This document shows positions 7,115 to 16,295 of a stretch of DNA of 64,000 bases, one piece after another. Positions within the stretch are counted from its first letter, which is position 1; every line of letters begins with the position of its first letter. A program made the translations under genes and the position numbers. The DNA is from a bacterium (GTDB lineage Bacteria > Vulcanimicrobiota > Vulcanimicrobiia > Vulcanimicrobiales > Vulcanimicrobiaceae): contig JAJYCL010000011.1 of NCBI GenBank assembly GCA_021778415.1, positions 1-64,000 of the forward strand, read 5' to 3'. A model generated the notes under the pieces. That model saw only the letters and a list, made by a program, of their open reading frames with translations. It did no database searches and had not been told where the DNA came from.

Positions 7115-9526
7115 ATGAAACGCCTTCTCGTTCTCGTTCTCTTTGCCGTTTTGTTTCGCGCCTTGGCCGCCCCGTGCTTGGCTGCTCCGTTCTTGAGCGT
7201 CCTGTCGAGCCCGGCAATTGTGGGTCAACCGATCATGATCGGCTACACCGGTTTCGGCGCGTCAACGTTTACGCTGTCGTTTGGCGATGGTTCTTCGGCA
7301 GTGGTGACGACGGGAACGGGAACCGGAACCGTGCCGCATGTTTACGCGAGCGTTGGTACGTATAGCATCCAAGCATCCGTCCCCAATGCGGGAGTCATCG
7401 CAACAGCGACGGTGCAAGTCGTTCCGGCGCCGACACTGTACACGCTGTATCCGACTGCGCCCAGCATCGCCGGCAGGCCGACGATGCTGGCGGTGCGGAT
7501 TTTTGGCAACGTGCCCGCAGGAGGCATACTTTCGTTGAATTTTGGCGACGGATCGTCGATGACGATTCCAGGTGCGGGCATCTATGCGCATACCTATGGA
7601 CTCCCGGGACTCGTGATTGCGAGTCTGACGCTAAATAGGGTCACCGTCGCACGAGCTGGAGTTGACGTTGCTGCTCCGACGGCGCGCGTTCCAATGGGAA
7701 CGATACTCTCGAGTTCGTTGATCGCATCGCCGGTTCTCGCCGGCGGGCAAACCTCGATTCTGCTCAATTATCTTCTCGACGCGGGAAGATTCCATACTGC
7801 GTCGGATCCCATTTATGCCATCGTTGCGCTGCGCAATGGGCGCAATCAACGTCTGTCGTACAGCGATCCGATTCAAATCAATGCGGGATATGGAAACGTC
7901 GGTATCAATGAGGTCTCCATTCCATATGAAGTTCCGGCCGCTGCCGCCGGACAATATTTCCTCCAAGTGTATTTGCGTGTTGCATCGGGTGGGACCGTTG
8001 CGACGGGACAACTCATTCCCTTGACAGTCGTTGGTGGCCCGGATCCAAAGCCAAGCGTGGTTTCCACCATCCATGGCAACGGTGCTCTTGAAATCGGCTC
8101 GCATGCTGCGGGTTCACCGGCAACGATCAATCCCGATCTTGCATTGCAAGTGCGATATCCGACGTACGCCGCAACATTACAAGGGATGTTCGATCCGGTT
8201 GCACGGCGCCCGGACGCAGCATTAACCTTTGCGCCGTTACAATCATCGACACTACAGCCTCCGAGCTCAACGGGGTTACCGACCTTTGCGCTGAAGGGCG
8301 GCCACAATTACGCCTATGTCTTCGGTCATGCGACTGCACAGTTGCCGCAGATGCTCGGTGGTGGAGAAACGGTTCGCGGAATCGATCTCACCGATGCCGT
8401 CGGTTCATGGTTTTTGCATGCCGGCACGGGATTCACGCAAATCGTCAACACCTCATCCGATATTCCATCGCAGGCAACGGCGTACGTCGATATCGCGCAT
8501 ACGCTTTCTCGCAACGGTGCATCACTACGAGCGACGATCCTCGATCGAAACGACGGCATCGATACCGACGATTTTTTGGTCAGCGGTCCGCAAATCGGGA
8601 GTGCCGCACTCTTGACGTTTTCCGATCCGCTGGCGAAAAATCTCGCGCTTGATGTTGAAGGCGCGCTGTCGAGTACGCGCGCAAATGTTGTCGGCGCAAC
8701 GGCCATCAGTGATGCCGCTAGTCGCATTCAACTTAACTATACCGGTGCAAAGACGCAGTTTTCGTTGCAATATCATGACGCCGGACCGCAGTTTACCGTT
8801 GGGAACGGTCCGGGGGCGCTTTCCGACCGCGCCGGAACGTTGGACACCATGACGCTGGTGTTACCGAAAAATGCCACATTGAGTTTGGGCTATAGTTTGG
8901 ACGCTGCGCGATCGGCATTTTCCGTTCAGAGCAATGCGTTTGCGAATCTTTCCCTCCTCCTCGACCAAAAGACGACGGCAACCTTTGGTGTCTCGCGAAC
9001 CGCAGCGCGCACCTCGCTTGCCGTCCCAACGACGAATCAAATGCTGTTCTCTCTCAACCGCATGGCGGGGCAATGGATGCTCGGAGCGAGCGGAACGTTG
9101 GCCAGCAATAGCGATTCGCTCAACTCGTTGTATGCATCGACGACGCGCACCGCTTCGCTCCAAGCCTCGCGTCAAGCGGGCGCATCTTCGCTGGCCTTTG
9201 GTCTGAACGCAACGTCGGTGAGGGGACTCGGCTCGACGGCACAAGTCGGCGAGTCGGTCGAGTATGGCTTTCCGCTGTTTGGCCGGACGCTAAATGGCCA
9301 ACTCGTTCGCGGACTGCAAGATCAAATTGCACTCAACAACAGCATTGTCAACAATTACTTCGGCCCCAACCGCACCGTCTTACTCGAAGATATTCTCTCG
9401 TATCATCTCAACAGTCATCTGGCACTTGGCCTGCGGGCAGATCTGCAACATGTCAGCGGATTCGTTCCCTATGGCGGTACCGGCACTGTTGGTTCGATTC
9501 GCTTGCGATTGGATTTTACGCAGTAG
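7115..9526 (+). CDS. Secreted PKD-like, beta-rich surface or outer-membrane protein
   Basis: The 803-aa protein begins with a signal peptide (MKRLLVLVLFAVLFRALAAP, cleavage probably after CLA near residue 23). Two Ig/PKD-like repeats follow, each with FGDGSS (about residues 58-63 and 148-153). The remaining ~600 residues are Ser/Thr/Gly/Ala-rich with alternating polar and hydrophobic residues, and the protein ends RLRLDFTQ, as in outer-membrane barrel strands. Cysteines are nearly absent. No enzyme motif is seen. A cell-surface or barrel protein is inferred; the exact function is unknown. Its stop overlaps the converging gene by 11 bp. Confidence 0.6.
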   Translation: MKRLLVLVLFAVLFRALAAPCLAAPFLSVLSSPAIVGQPIMIGYTGFGASTFTLSFGDGSSAVVTTGTGTGTVPHVYASVGTYSIQASVPNAGVIATATVQVVPAPTLYTLYPTAPSIAGRPTMLAVRIFGNVPAGGILSLNFGDGSSMTIPGAGIYAHTYGLPGLVIASLTLNRVTVARAGVDVAAPTARVPMGTILSSSLIASPVLAGGQTSILLNYLLDAGRFHTASDPIYAIVALRNGRNQRLSYSDPIQINAGYGNVGINEVSIPYEVPAAAAGQYFLQVYLRVASGGTVATGQLIPLTVVGGPDPKPSVVSTIHGNGALEIGSHAAGSPATINPDLALQVRYPTYAATLQGMFDPVARRPDAALTFAPLQSSTLQPPSSTGLPTFALKGGHNYAYVFGHATAQLPQMLGGGETVRGIDLTDAVGSWFLHAGTGFTQIVNTSSDIPSQATAYVDIAHTLSRNGASLRATILDRNDGIDTDDFLVSGPQIGSAALLTFSDPLAKNLALDVEGALSSTRANVVGATAISDAASRIQLNYTGAKTQFSLQYHDAGPQFTVGNGPGALSDRAGTLDTMTLVLPKNATLSLGYSLDAARSAFSVQSNAFANLSLLLDQKTTATFGVSRTAARTSLAVPTTNQMLFSLNRMAGQWMLGASGTLASNSDSLNSLYASTTRTASLQASRQAGASSLAFGLNATSVRGLGSTAQVGESVEYGFPLFGRTLNGQLVRGLQDQIALNNSIVNNYFGPNRTVLLEDILSYHLNSHLALGLRADLQHVSGFVPYGGTGTVGSIRLRLDFTQ

Positions 9527-10313
9527 GCTCACCCGTGCCGGATTGGAAAAGAACGCTACGCATGGAGATGCTCGCAAGATCGATGCCTTCGCAGGGAAAG
9601 GTAACGACGTCGGTCTTGCGTGCGAGCGCAGCACAGTAGAGCAGTGGAAGATAATGTTCGGGCGTTGGCACGCTCAGCATCGCCGCTTCCTCTGCTAGAT
9701 GAATGAGGCGGTCGTGGTCGCGCGCGAGGAGCGCGTCGCGAACGAATCCATCGAACTCGCTCGCCCACGGATAAACGACGGCATCGTTCGAACCCCAACG
9801 CGCCGCCTCAAGATTATGCACGATATTCCCACTGCCAACGATGAAGATGCCTTCATCGCGTAGAGGCTGTAAGTGTGCGGCGAGTTCGTAGTGTTCGGCG
9901 AACGAGAGTCGCGCGTCGATACTCAGTTGCACGATCGGAATCGACGCATCCGGGAAGACATGGCAAAGCACGGCCCAACTCCCGTGATCCAGGCCCCAGG
10001 CCGTATCGGAAGCAACGGTCTTGGGTGCAAGTAGATCGGCGACGCGCTGCGCAAGCGCGGGTGATCCCGGAGCCGGATACTTCACGGCATACAATTCGCG
10101 CGGGAAACCGCCGAAATCATGGATCGTGCGAGGGTGCGACATTGCGGTGACGGCAAGCAGCGGCTCATACCAATGCGCGCTAATGCACAGCACGGCTTGC
10201 GGCCGTTCCGGAAGGTTTGCTCCAAGGCGCGTCCAGGCTTGCGTATACGCGTTGTCGGCGAGTGCATTCATCGGATTTCCATGTCCGAGAAAGCAGACGG
10301 GCATGATGCTCAT
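9516..10313 (-). CDS. DODA-type extradiol aromatic-ring-opening dioxygenase (LigB/YgiD family)
   Basis: The 265-aa protein begins MSIMPVCFLGHGNPMNALADN, matching the YgiD/4,5-DOPA-dioxygenase start, and has VLCISAHW, HDFGGFP, GLDHGSW and FIVGSGNIVHNL motifs, which carry the metal-binding histidines (His at GHG, SAHW and GLDHG). Members open catechol rings using a divalent metal; the natural substrate is unknown. A longer frame to 10400 exists, but the ATG at 10313 fits the family and leaves room for the divergent gene at 10391. Confidence 0.85.
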   Translation of the reverse strand: MSIMPVCFLGHGNPMNALADNAYTQAWTRLGANLPERPQAVLCISAHWYEPLLAVTAMSHPRTIHDFGGFPRELYAVKYPAPGSPALAQRVADLLAPKTVASDTAWGLDHGSWAVLCHVFPDASIPIVQLSIDARLSFAEHYELAAHLQPLRDEGIFIVGSGNIVHNLEAARWGSNDAVVYPWASEFDGFVRDALLARDHDRLIHLAEEAAMLSVPTPEHYLPLLYCAALARKTDVVTFPCEGIDLASISMRSVLFQSGTGEPTA

Positions 10314-10390
10314 GCGGCGATATCCCGCAGCAGTGTGAGCGAGTCCTCTGCCGATGGGGTTCTCAAGCCATTGGCGCGAACCGTAAGGAG

Positions 10391-10900
10391 ATGCAAACAA
10401 ATAGCCTGCCCCCTATAGCGGTAGTTTTTCTCTATATCGCCATTGCCGCGATCATTGTGTTTCGCTATTCGCGAAAACAGCGGATAAGTATCGGTCGCTT
10501 GTGGTTCGCACCACTTTTTCTCGCCGCGATGGGATGTCTGAGCATTTACGAGACACAGCAGATCGTTCCGGTTTCGCCCCTGATATTGGCCTTGTCGCTG
10601 GCTGTCGGCGCGGCGCTGGGCGTGCCGTTTGGCTACCTTCGCGGTGAGCATACCTCAGTGACGCCAACGGATACACCGGGCACGATGATGCTTGGGCCGT
10701 CGTGGGTTGTTCCGGCGATTTGGGTTGGCGCCTTTGCACTGCGCGCCATTATTCGGTCGGTCGCGGGCACTTCGGCGCTGGGAATGGCCATCGGTGACGG
10801 ATCATTGGCCTTTGCCACGAGTGCGCTCGTCGTCTCGTCGATTGCGATTTATCGCAAGTACCAGAGTGAACTCGGCGCGGTTAGCGACGTAGCGGCGTAG
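10391..10900 (+). CDS. CcdC/DUF1453-like multi-pass membrane protein
   Basis: The 169-aa protein has about five hydrophobic helices (residues about 6-24, 35-50, 58-75, 102-120, 128-150) and is Ala/Ile-rich. The layout resembles CcdC-type proteins of unknown function; no catalytic motif is visible. AAGGAG (10385-10390) abuts the ATG with no spacer, which is unusual and leaves the start uncertain. It converges with the M48 protease gene, overlapping its end by 20 bp. Confidence 0.6.
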   Translation: MQTNSLPPIAVVFLYIAIAAIIVFRYSRKQRISIGRLWFAPLFLAAMGCLSIYETQQIVPVSPLILALSLAVGAALGVPFGYLRGEHTSVTPTDTPGTMMLGPSWVVPAIWVGAFALRAIIRSVAGTSALGMAIGDGSLAFATSALVVSSIAIYRKYQSELGAVSDVAA

Positions 10901-11657
10901 CCGTCGCCACGTTGGAGGAATAGCGTCCGAATGTTCCCGGGTTATCGCGAAACAGGTTGATAAGATCGGTAACGCGGTGGTCGTCGCGCGGATGATCCGA
11001 GAGCATCTCTAGCGGCACACCGCTCGGCTTGCTTTCAAAGCGACGGAACAGCCAGACCATGCCCCATGGGTTTTCACCGGCCTGCGCGCAGATATACGCT
11101 CCGGTATGATCGGCCCGGGATTCGACCTCGCGAGAAAAGTTGAGGGCCTGGAGATTGGCTCCGAGTCCGATAATGTTTTGTCCCACCTGACTGTTGCGCG
11201 CCAAAAGGATCGACAAAATGGTCGCTCCGATGGCCAAATTTTGATCTTTGCGCGCATTGTTATAGACATCGTGATGGATATCGTGGGCGGTTTCATGGCA
11301 AAGCACGCCTGCGAGTTCTTGTTGATTTTGCGCAAACGTCATCATCGCCGTTGTCACGTACACATTGCCGCCTGGAACGGAAAACGCGTTCGGCTGCTTG
11401 TCGTTAACAAGCAGAAAATGGAACGGACGGAAATACCGACGATCGGCCACTGACGCGATGCGTTTTGCTATGGGATTGAGAATCGCGTAGTAGGGTGATT
11501 GCGAAATGATTTTCCCTTGGCTTTGCAGCGTGTTGTACTCTTTTTGGCCAACCGAAACTTCCCACTGCTCTTGCTGCGTGAGCGCGAGTGCCTGTAACGG
11601 TAGAGCGGCCGAAATCATCACCAGGACGATCGTTGGAAGGAGGTTGCGGAAAATCAT
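10881..11657 (-). CDS. Secreted M48-family zinc metalloprotease
   Basis: From the ATG at 11657 the protein has 258 aa and starts with a signal peptide (MIFRNLLPTIVLVMISAALPLQALA). The zinc motif HETAH occurs at about residues 130-134 and the third-ligand segment REVESRADHTGAYI about 55 residues later, the pattern of the M48/BepA-YggG peptidases that act on misfolded envelope proteins. PNAFSVPGGNVYVTTAM is the usual upstream conserved strand. The frame is open to 12008, but that stretch is not protease-like and overlaps the next gene. Periplasmic location is inferred. Confidence 0.88.
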   Translation of the reverse strand: MIFRNLLPTIVLVMISAALPLQALALTQQEQWEVSVGQKEYNTLQSQGKIISQSPYYAILNPIAKRIASVADRRYFRPFHFLLVNDKQPNAFSVPGGNVYVTTAMMTFAQNQQELAGVLCHETAHDIHHDVYNNARKDQNLAIGATILSILLARNSQVGQNIIGLGANLQALNFSREVESRADHTGAYICAQAGENPWGMVWLFRRFESKPSGVPLEMLSDHPRDDHRVTDLINLFRDNPGTFGRYSSNVATATPLRR

Positions 11658-11706
11658 CACGCTACGATAACGTACCCGAACGCCGAAACGATGCAACCGT
11701 GGCGTT

Positions 11707-12153
11707 CTAGCGGACCCCGGGCGCGGGATGCGAGGCGCCACGGGTGCGAATCCAGGCGATGCCGATAAAGCCGAGGATGGCAAGCGTCTGCAAGAGGGCT
11801 GAAAAGCCGAGTCCGAGCGCAAAAACGTGCGAATTCGAGACGTTCGGTTCGCAGATGAAGCGAAGGAGCAGTCCTCCGTTAAGCGCACCGTAAATGAAAT
11901 ACGGAGCTCGCTTCGGATAGCGGCCTTGCGTTTGCTGGAAGCGCGCGCGGTCCAGCGGCAAGAACCATAAGGCGATGCCCATGACCAAATTGAGGAGCCA
12001 ACCAACAAAGGCTAAATGCGCGTGCTCGATCGGCCAGAGGCTCGGGATGGGAACGCCGAGCATCTCATCGATGCTCATCAGCATGCCCCACAGCGCGACA
12101 AGCACCAGGCAGACGAGCGAGGTTTTTACGAACAGTCGGCTTTCCAGCGGCAT
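11707..12153 (-). CDS. Four-helix membrane protein resembling heme-copper oxidase subunit I N-terminal helices
   Basis: The 148-aa protein has four predicted membrane helices (about 10-30, 44-66, 85-103, 112-135). The segment IEHAHLAFVGWLLNLVMGIALWFLP resembles the HxH...G...W pattern of NorB/CcoN-like oxidase subunits, although the remaining metal ligands of an oxidase are missing. GAGGAG lies 6 bases before ATG 12153; the earlier ATG at 12159 abuts it. A haem-binding or assembly role is only a suggestion. Confidence 0.6.
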   Translation of the reverse strand: MPLESRLFVKTSLVCLVLVALWGMLMSIDEMLGVPIPSLWPIEHAHLAFVGWLLNLVMGIALWFLPLDRARFQQTQGRYPKRAPYFIYGALNGGLLLRFICEPNVSNSHVFALGLGFSALLQTLAILGFIGIAWIRTRGASHPAPGVR

Positions 12154-12195
12154 GTGCATCTCCTCAAGGCGTCAGATTTCAAACAAGAAAAGCGT

Positions 12196-12240
12196 CGTAA
12201 AACGCAAAGACGCCCAGCTTGCAAGCCGAGCGTCTTTGCT
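12196..12240 (-). terminator. Terminator after hppA
   Basis: GCAAAGACGC (12204-12213) pairs with GCGTCTTTGC (12230-12239), with an inner GCTT/AAGC stem. Reading the minus strand, TTTT follows at 12203-12200. It lies between the hppA stop and the next minus-strand gene. Confidence 0.65.
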
Positions 12241-12254
12241 GTTCACGATCCGAA

Positions 12255-14360
12255 CTAGTGAACGAGGAAGGCGACCAAGAGCAGTGCTACGATATTGAGC
12301 ACTTTGATCATCGGGTTAATCGCCGGGCCGGCCGTATCTTTATACGGATCGCCAACGGTATCGCCGGTGACTGCTGCTTGATGCGCGATGGAACCCTTGC
12401 CACCGTAGTGGCCGTCCTCGATGTACTTCTTGGCATTATCCCAGGCACCACCGCCCGTCGTCATCGAAATGGCGACGAAGAAGCCGGTGACGATGGAACC
12501 GACAAGAATGCCGCCCATCATCTGCGCTCCGGTATCGCCTTTGAGGACGTTGAACACGGTGAGCAGAACGACGATGATCGGCACGCCGACGGGAATGAGC
12601 GCCGGAACGACCATTTCCTTGAGCGCGGCACGAGTGACGATATCGACCGTCGTGGCGTAGTCCGGTTTGGCGGTTCCGGCCATAATGCCCGGAATTTCAC
12701 GGAATTGACGACGCACTTCTTCGACGACGGAACCCGCCGCGCGGCCGACTGCCTCCATGGATATCGAGGCGAAGAGATACGGCAGCAATCCACCGATGAA
12801 CAGGCCCGAGAGCACGAACGGATCGCCGATGGCGAAGAGATTCGTGACGCCCGCAGCGCAAGACGGATCGGCCGTGACGCCGCATTTTGCCTTGGTGAGT
12901 TCTTGTAAGAACGCTGCGAAGAGGACAACCGCGGCAAGGGCTGCCGAACCGATGGCATAGCCTTTGGTGACGGCTTTCGTGGTGTTGCCAACGGCATCGA
13001 GCGGATCGGTCACGTTACGCACGGCTTCCGGCATCTCGGCCATTTCCGCGATGCCGCCCGCGTTATCGGTGATCGGTCCGAACGAATCGATGGCAACGAC
13101 GATGCCCGCCATCGACAACATCGACATGACGGCAATACCGACGCCGTAGACGCCGGCCAAACCGAACGAGACGAGAATACCGACAACGATGACGATGGCC
13201 GGCAGTGCCGTCCCCTGCATCGAGACGGCGAGTCCCGCGATCATGTTGGTTGCGTGGCCGGTTACGGATGCTGCGGCAATACGTTTGACCGGTGCGAATT
13301 GCGTGCCGGTGAAGTACTCCGTGATGTAGGTCAGCAATCCGGTAATCACGATCCCGACGACCGCGCAGATGAAGATACTCATGGTTGAGGTATCCGATCC
13401 GGCGAACGTGGAATTCGTGATGAAGTAAAAGCCGACGAGCGAAAGCACGCCGGCAACGATCATGCCGCGATAGAGCGCGCTCATAATCTTCTCTTTGGCG
13501 ATCGCTCCAGCCGAAACGAAGAGCGAGCCGATAATCGAGGCGACGATGGAAATCGCACCGAGGAGCAACGGGAAGGTGGTTGCGCCTGGGAGCTTATCGC
13601 CGAAGGTGAGATTGCCGAGCAACATCGCGGCGACCGTGGTGACACAGTACGTCTCGAAAAGATCGGCGGCCATGCCGGCGCAATCGCCGACGTTATCACC
13701 GACGTTATCGGCGATCACGGCGGGGTTACGCGGATCGTCTTCAGGAATTCCGGCCTCGACTTTGCCGACGAGATCGGCACCGACATCGGCGGCTTTGGTG
13801 TAGATGCCGCCGCCCAAACGAGCGAAGACCGAGATCAGGGAACAGCCGAAGGCCAAGCCGACCATCGCGGCCAGCGTCTTCGTTGTGTCGCCGCCGTTGA
13901 CGAGCTGCAGGATGCCATAGTAGCCGCTTACGGCCAGAAGGCCGAGACCGACAACGAGCATGCCCGTTATCGTGCCTCCGCGGAACGCCACGGCAAGCGC
14001 CGGGCCGAGGCCGTTGCGCGCCGCTTCGGCCGTGCGAACGTTGGCTCGAACCGAGATGAACATGCCGATGAAGCCGGCCGCACCCGAGAGCACGGCACCG
14101 ATCAGAAAGCCGACGGCTGCCTGGATTCCGAGCGACGGGGCGAAGAAAATGAGAACTGCGAGAATGACCGCGACGATGCCGACGGTCGTATATTGACGAG
14201 TGAGGAAGGCCATTGCGCCCTCCTGGATGGCCGTTGCGATCTCTTTCATCCGGTCGTTTCCGCCCGGTTGCGCCATCACCCAAAAAATCAGGGCGACACC
14301 GTAGATCACCGCAAGCACGCCGCCGGCGAGACCGGCCCAAATCGCTGTCTGTGCTACCAC
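12255..14360 (-). CDS. hppA: Membrane-bound proton-pumping pyrophosphatase, K+-independent type
   Basis: The 701-aa polytopic protein matches H+-PPases throughout, including the substrate-site block [22 protein letters not shown] with [31 protein letters not shown] and the C-terminal [17 protein letters not shown]. It couples PPi hydrolysis to proton export across the inner membrane. Lys462 in GNTTKA marks the K+-independent subclass (K+-dependent enzymes have Ala here). The start is GTG (14360) preceded by AAGGA. The soluble pyrophosphatase gene lies just upstream on the same strand. Confidence 0.96.
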   Translation of the reverse strand: MVAQTAIWAGLAGGVLAVIYGVALIFWVMAQPGGNDRMKEIATAIQEGAMAFLTRQYTTVGIVAVILAVLIFFAPSLGIQAAVGFLIGAVLSGAAGFIGMFISVRANVRTAEAARNGLGPALAVAFRGGTITGMLVVGLGLLAVSGYYGILQLVNGGDTTKTLAAMVGLAFGCSLISVFARLGGGIYTKAADVGADLVGKVEAGIPEDDPRNPAVIADNVGDNVGDCAGMAADLFETYCVTTVAAMLLGNLTFGDKLPGATTFPLLLGAISIVASIIGSLFVSAGAIAKEKIMSALYRGMIVAGVLSLVGFYFITNSTFAGSDTSTMSIFICAVVGIVITGLLTYITEYFTGTQFAPVKRIAAASVTGHATNMIAGLAVSMQGTALPAIVIVVGILVSFGLAGVYGVGIAVMSMLSMAGIVVAIDSFGPITDNAGGIAEMAEMPEAVRNVTDPLDAVGNTTKAVTKGYAIGSAALAAVVLFAAFLQELTKAKCGVTADPSCAAGVTNLFAIGDPFVLSGLFIGGLLPYLFASISMEAVGRAAGSVVEEVRRQFREIPGIMAGTAKPDYATTVDIVTRAALKEMVVPALIPVGVPIIVVLLTVFNVLKGDTGAQMMGGILVGSIVTGFFVAISMTTGGGAWDNAKKYIEDGHYGGKGSIAHQAAVTGDTVGDPYKDTAGPAINPMIKVLNIVALLLVAFLVH

Positions 14361-14444
14361 GTTTAATCCTTATAAGGCAGGGAAGACGGGCCAAGACACA
14401 GCGCAGCGCCGGAAAAGCGGCGTCGCGTGCGTTGGCACTCCTTA

Positions 14445-14468
14445 AGCGGCAAAGGTTGGTTTGCCGCT
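14445..14468 (-). other. Perfect 9-bp stem-loop between ppa and hppA
   Basis: AGCGGCAAA-GGTTGG-TTTGCCGCT is a perfect inverted repeat in the 148-bp gap. No T run follows on either strand, so it may be an mRNA-processing or stabilising hairpin or an operator rather than a terminator. Confidence 0.5.
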
Positions 14469-14508
14469 CGCTTTCGTCCTGCTTCGCTGGGCCGCTTTCG
14501 CCTGGTTT

Positions 14509-15042
14509 TTAGGCGCTAAAGCGGTCGTGTGCCTCCGTGACGATGCGCCGCGCATAGGCCGCATCGCGCCACTCGCCGACCTGCGTCTGCTTGCCTTCGA
14601 GCGCCTTATAGGTTTCAAAAAAATGCGAAATGGTGCGAAGCAGGTGCGGAAAGACCTGCGTGAAGTTGTGGACCTCCTCGAAGGCGGGCTCGCCGACGGG
14701 AACGGCTAAGATCTTGTCGTCCTGCTTGCCCTCGTCGAGCATTTCCAGCAGGCCGATCGGGCGAGCGGCGACCAGACAGCCGGGAAATGTGGGCCCAATG
14801 ACCAGGATCAGCACATCGAGCGGATCGCCGTCGAGCGCCAGTGTTTGCGGGGCAAAACCGTAATCGCCCGGGTAGTGGATCGGTGAATGGAGCGCACGAT
14901 CAAGCCGAAAGATATCGAGTTCCTTATCGTATTCGTACTTGTTGCGCGAACCTTCGGGGATTTCGACAACGACATTGATTTGTTCGGGGCTGTTCGCTCC
15001 CAGCGGGAGATTGAGGTAGTTACGCGGTGTACTTTGAGCCAT
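14509..15042 (-). CDS. ppa: Soluble inorganic pyrophosphatase (family I)
   Basis: The 177-aa protein (from ATG 15042, MAQSTPRNYLNLPLG) has the family I core: EIPEGSRNKYEYD, HSPIHYPGDYGFAPQTL, and the signature DGDPLDVLILV with its metal-binding aspartates, then a later DDKILAVPV. It hydrolyses PPi in the cytosol with Mg2+. The frame stays open to 15792 but only the last 177 codons match the family. It shares strand and neighbourhood with hppA. Confidence 0.96.
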   Translation of the reverse strand: MAQSTPRNYLNLPLGANSPEQINVVVEIPEGSRNKYEYDKELDIFRLDRALHSPIHYPGDYGFAPQTLALDGDPLDVLILVIGPTFPGCLVAARPIGLLEMLDEGKQDDKILAVPVGEPAFEEVHNFTQVFPHLLRTISHFFETYKALEGKQTQVGEWRDAAYARRIVTEAHDRFSA

Positions 15043-15083
15043 GGCGGGTCCGATTCGGGGAGTGACCGAAAGAGCCCCGTCCG

Positions 15084-16295
15084 ATGGATGACGTCGAACT
15101 GCTGGTCGTAGGTTGTGGGCCCGCTGGCGCGACTGCCGCTCGCGAAGCGTCGCGGCGTGGTCTGCGCACGTTGGTACTCGACAAGGATGCGATCGTCGGC
15201 CAAAAACGCGTGTGTGCTGCGGGCTTGCGCCCGGGATTTTGCACCACGTTCGATCTTCCGCGCTCGCTGATTCATTGCGATACGCCGCGTTTGGCACTCT
15301 TTGATGCGAGCGGCGATGAATATGCCGTACGCTTCGGTCCCGGACATACGTCGACGCGCGAAGAACTCGACGGCACGATGGCAACATTGGCACGAGCGTC
15401 GGGCGCCGAAATTCGCACCAGTGCGTTATTTCGTTCCGTGCGTTTCGAGGGCGATGCGCACATCGTGGAATACGCCGATCTCGCAGAAGGCGAACGTCGG
15501 AAGGTTCGCGCTCAGAACGTCTTACTGGTGCAAGGGGCCACGGCGCGGCTCGATGATGTGGGCGAGCAGAGTCCGGGCCAGTTTGCCGATCCGCGCTGGG
15601 AAGCCGGCTTGATGACGACCTTGCAGCATCGGGTGTACCTCGATCGCCCGGCGGCAGCAATTGCCTACGAGACGCTGGAACTCCATTTTTATCCGGCGAT
15701 GGACGGACGAATGATCGTCGCATGGATGTTTCCGAAACGGGATCATCTTGCCATCGGATTAGGCGTCGTCGGAAAGATGCGCGGCTCGGCATTACGAGAT
15801 GAACTCTCGCTGTTTGTCGAGCGGACGCGCCGTCGGCTTTATCCCGATGCGACGGTGACGAACACGAAAGAAGAAGGTCATATTTTGTACGGCGGTTGGC
15901 CGCGCGAACGCATCGTCGATGGCGGGCTAATGGTTGGTGGAACGGCCGCCGGCTTGGTGGACGCGACCAATGGCGAGGGAATCTATGAGGCGGCGATGAG
16001 CGGTCGCATCGCCGCCGAGTGCGTCGCCATTCACCGCAACGATCCCGGTCAAGCTGCGCGCAGTTACTCGGCCCGCGTTCACGAGCGGTTCTATGGAAAA
16101 CTTCGTCGCCGCGTTTCCTTGATGCGCTTTTTGGAGGCGCGCCCGCAGCGCTTTACCGCGCTCTTCGAGCAGTTCGCAGGTTCCCCGGCGTTCGCAACGG
16201 CGCTGCACAAGGAGCGTCACGAGCGCAGTTTTTCCGATCGCGCTCTTTTATTATCCCATGCCGTTCGTTTTTTGGTTCGGGCGGTCGCGGCATAG
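15084..16295 (+). CDS. FAD-dependent oxidoreductase, geranylgeranyl-reductase family
   Basis: The 403-aa protein has a Rossmann FAD site at the N-terminus (LLVVGCGPAGATAAREASRRG, then VLDKD) and the later GLMVGGTAAGLVDATNGEGIYEAAMSGRIAAE, which is the GD-type FAD-binding motif of GGR/ChlP-like reductases (here GG instead of GD). Family members saturate isoprenoid double bonds, for example in quinones or lipids; the substrate is unknown. It is divergent from ppa (41 bp) and its stop abuts cheR, so it may be transcribed with the chemotaxis genes. Confidence 0.8.
   Translation: MDDVELLVVGCGPAGATAAREASRRGLRTLVLDKDAIVGQKRVCAAGLRPGFCTTFDLPRSLIHCDTPRLALFDASGDEYAVRFGPGHTSTREELDGTMATLARASGAEIRTSALFRSVRFEGDAHIVEYADLAEGERRKVRAQNVLLVQGATARLDDVGEQSPGQFADPRWEAGLMTTLQHRVYLDRPAAAIAYETLELHFYPAMDGRMIVAWMFPKRDHLAIGLGVVGKMRGSALRDELSLFVERTRRRLYPDATVTNTKEEGHILYGGWPRERIVDGGLMVGGTAAGLVDATNGEGIYEAAMSGRIAAECVAIHRNDPGQAARSYSARVHERFYGKLRRRVSLMRFLEARPQRFTALFEQFAGSPAFATALHKERHERSFSDRALLLSHAVRFLVRAVAA

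Noticed and set aside
11658-12008. N-terminal extension of the M48 protease
   Set aside because: The segment is basic and low in family similarity, overlaps the adjacent gene, and precedes a clear signal peptide at 11657.
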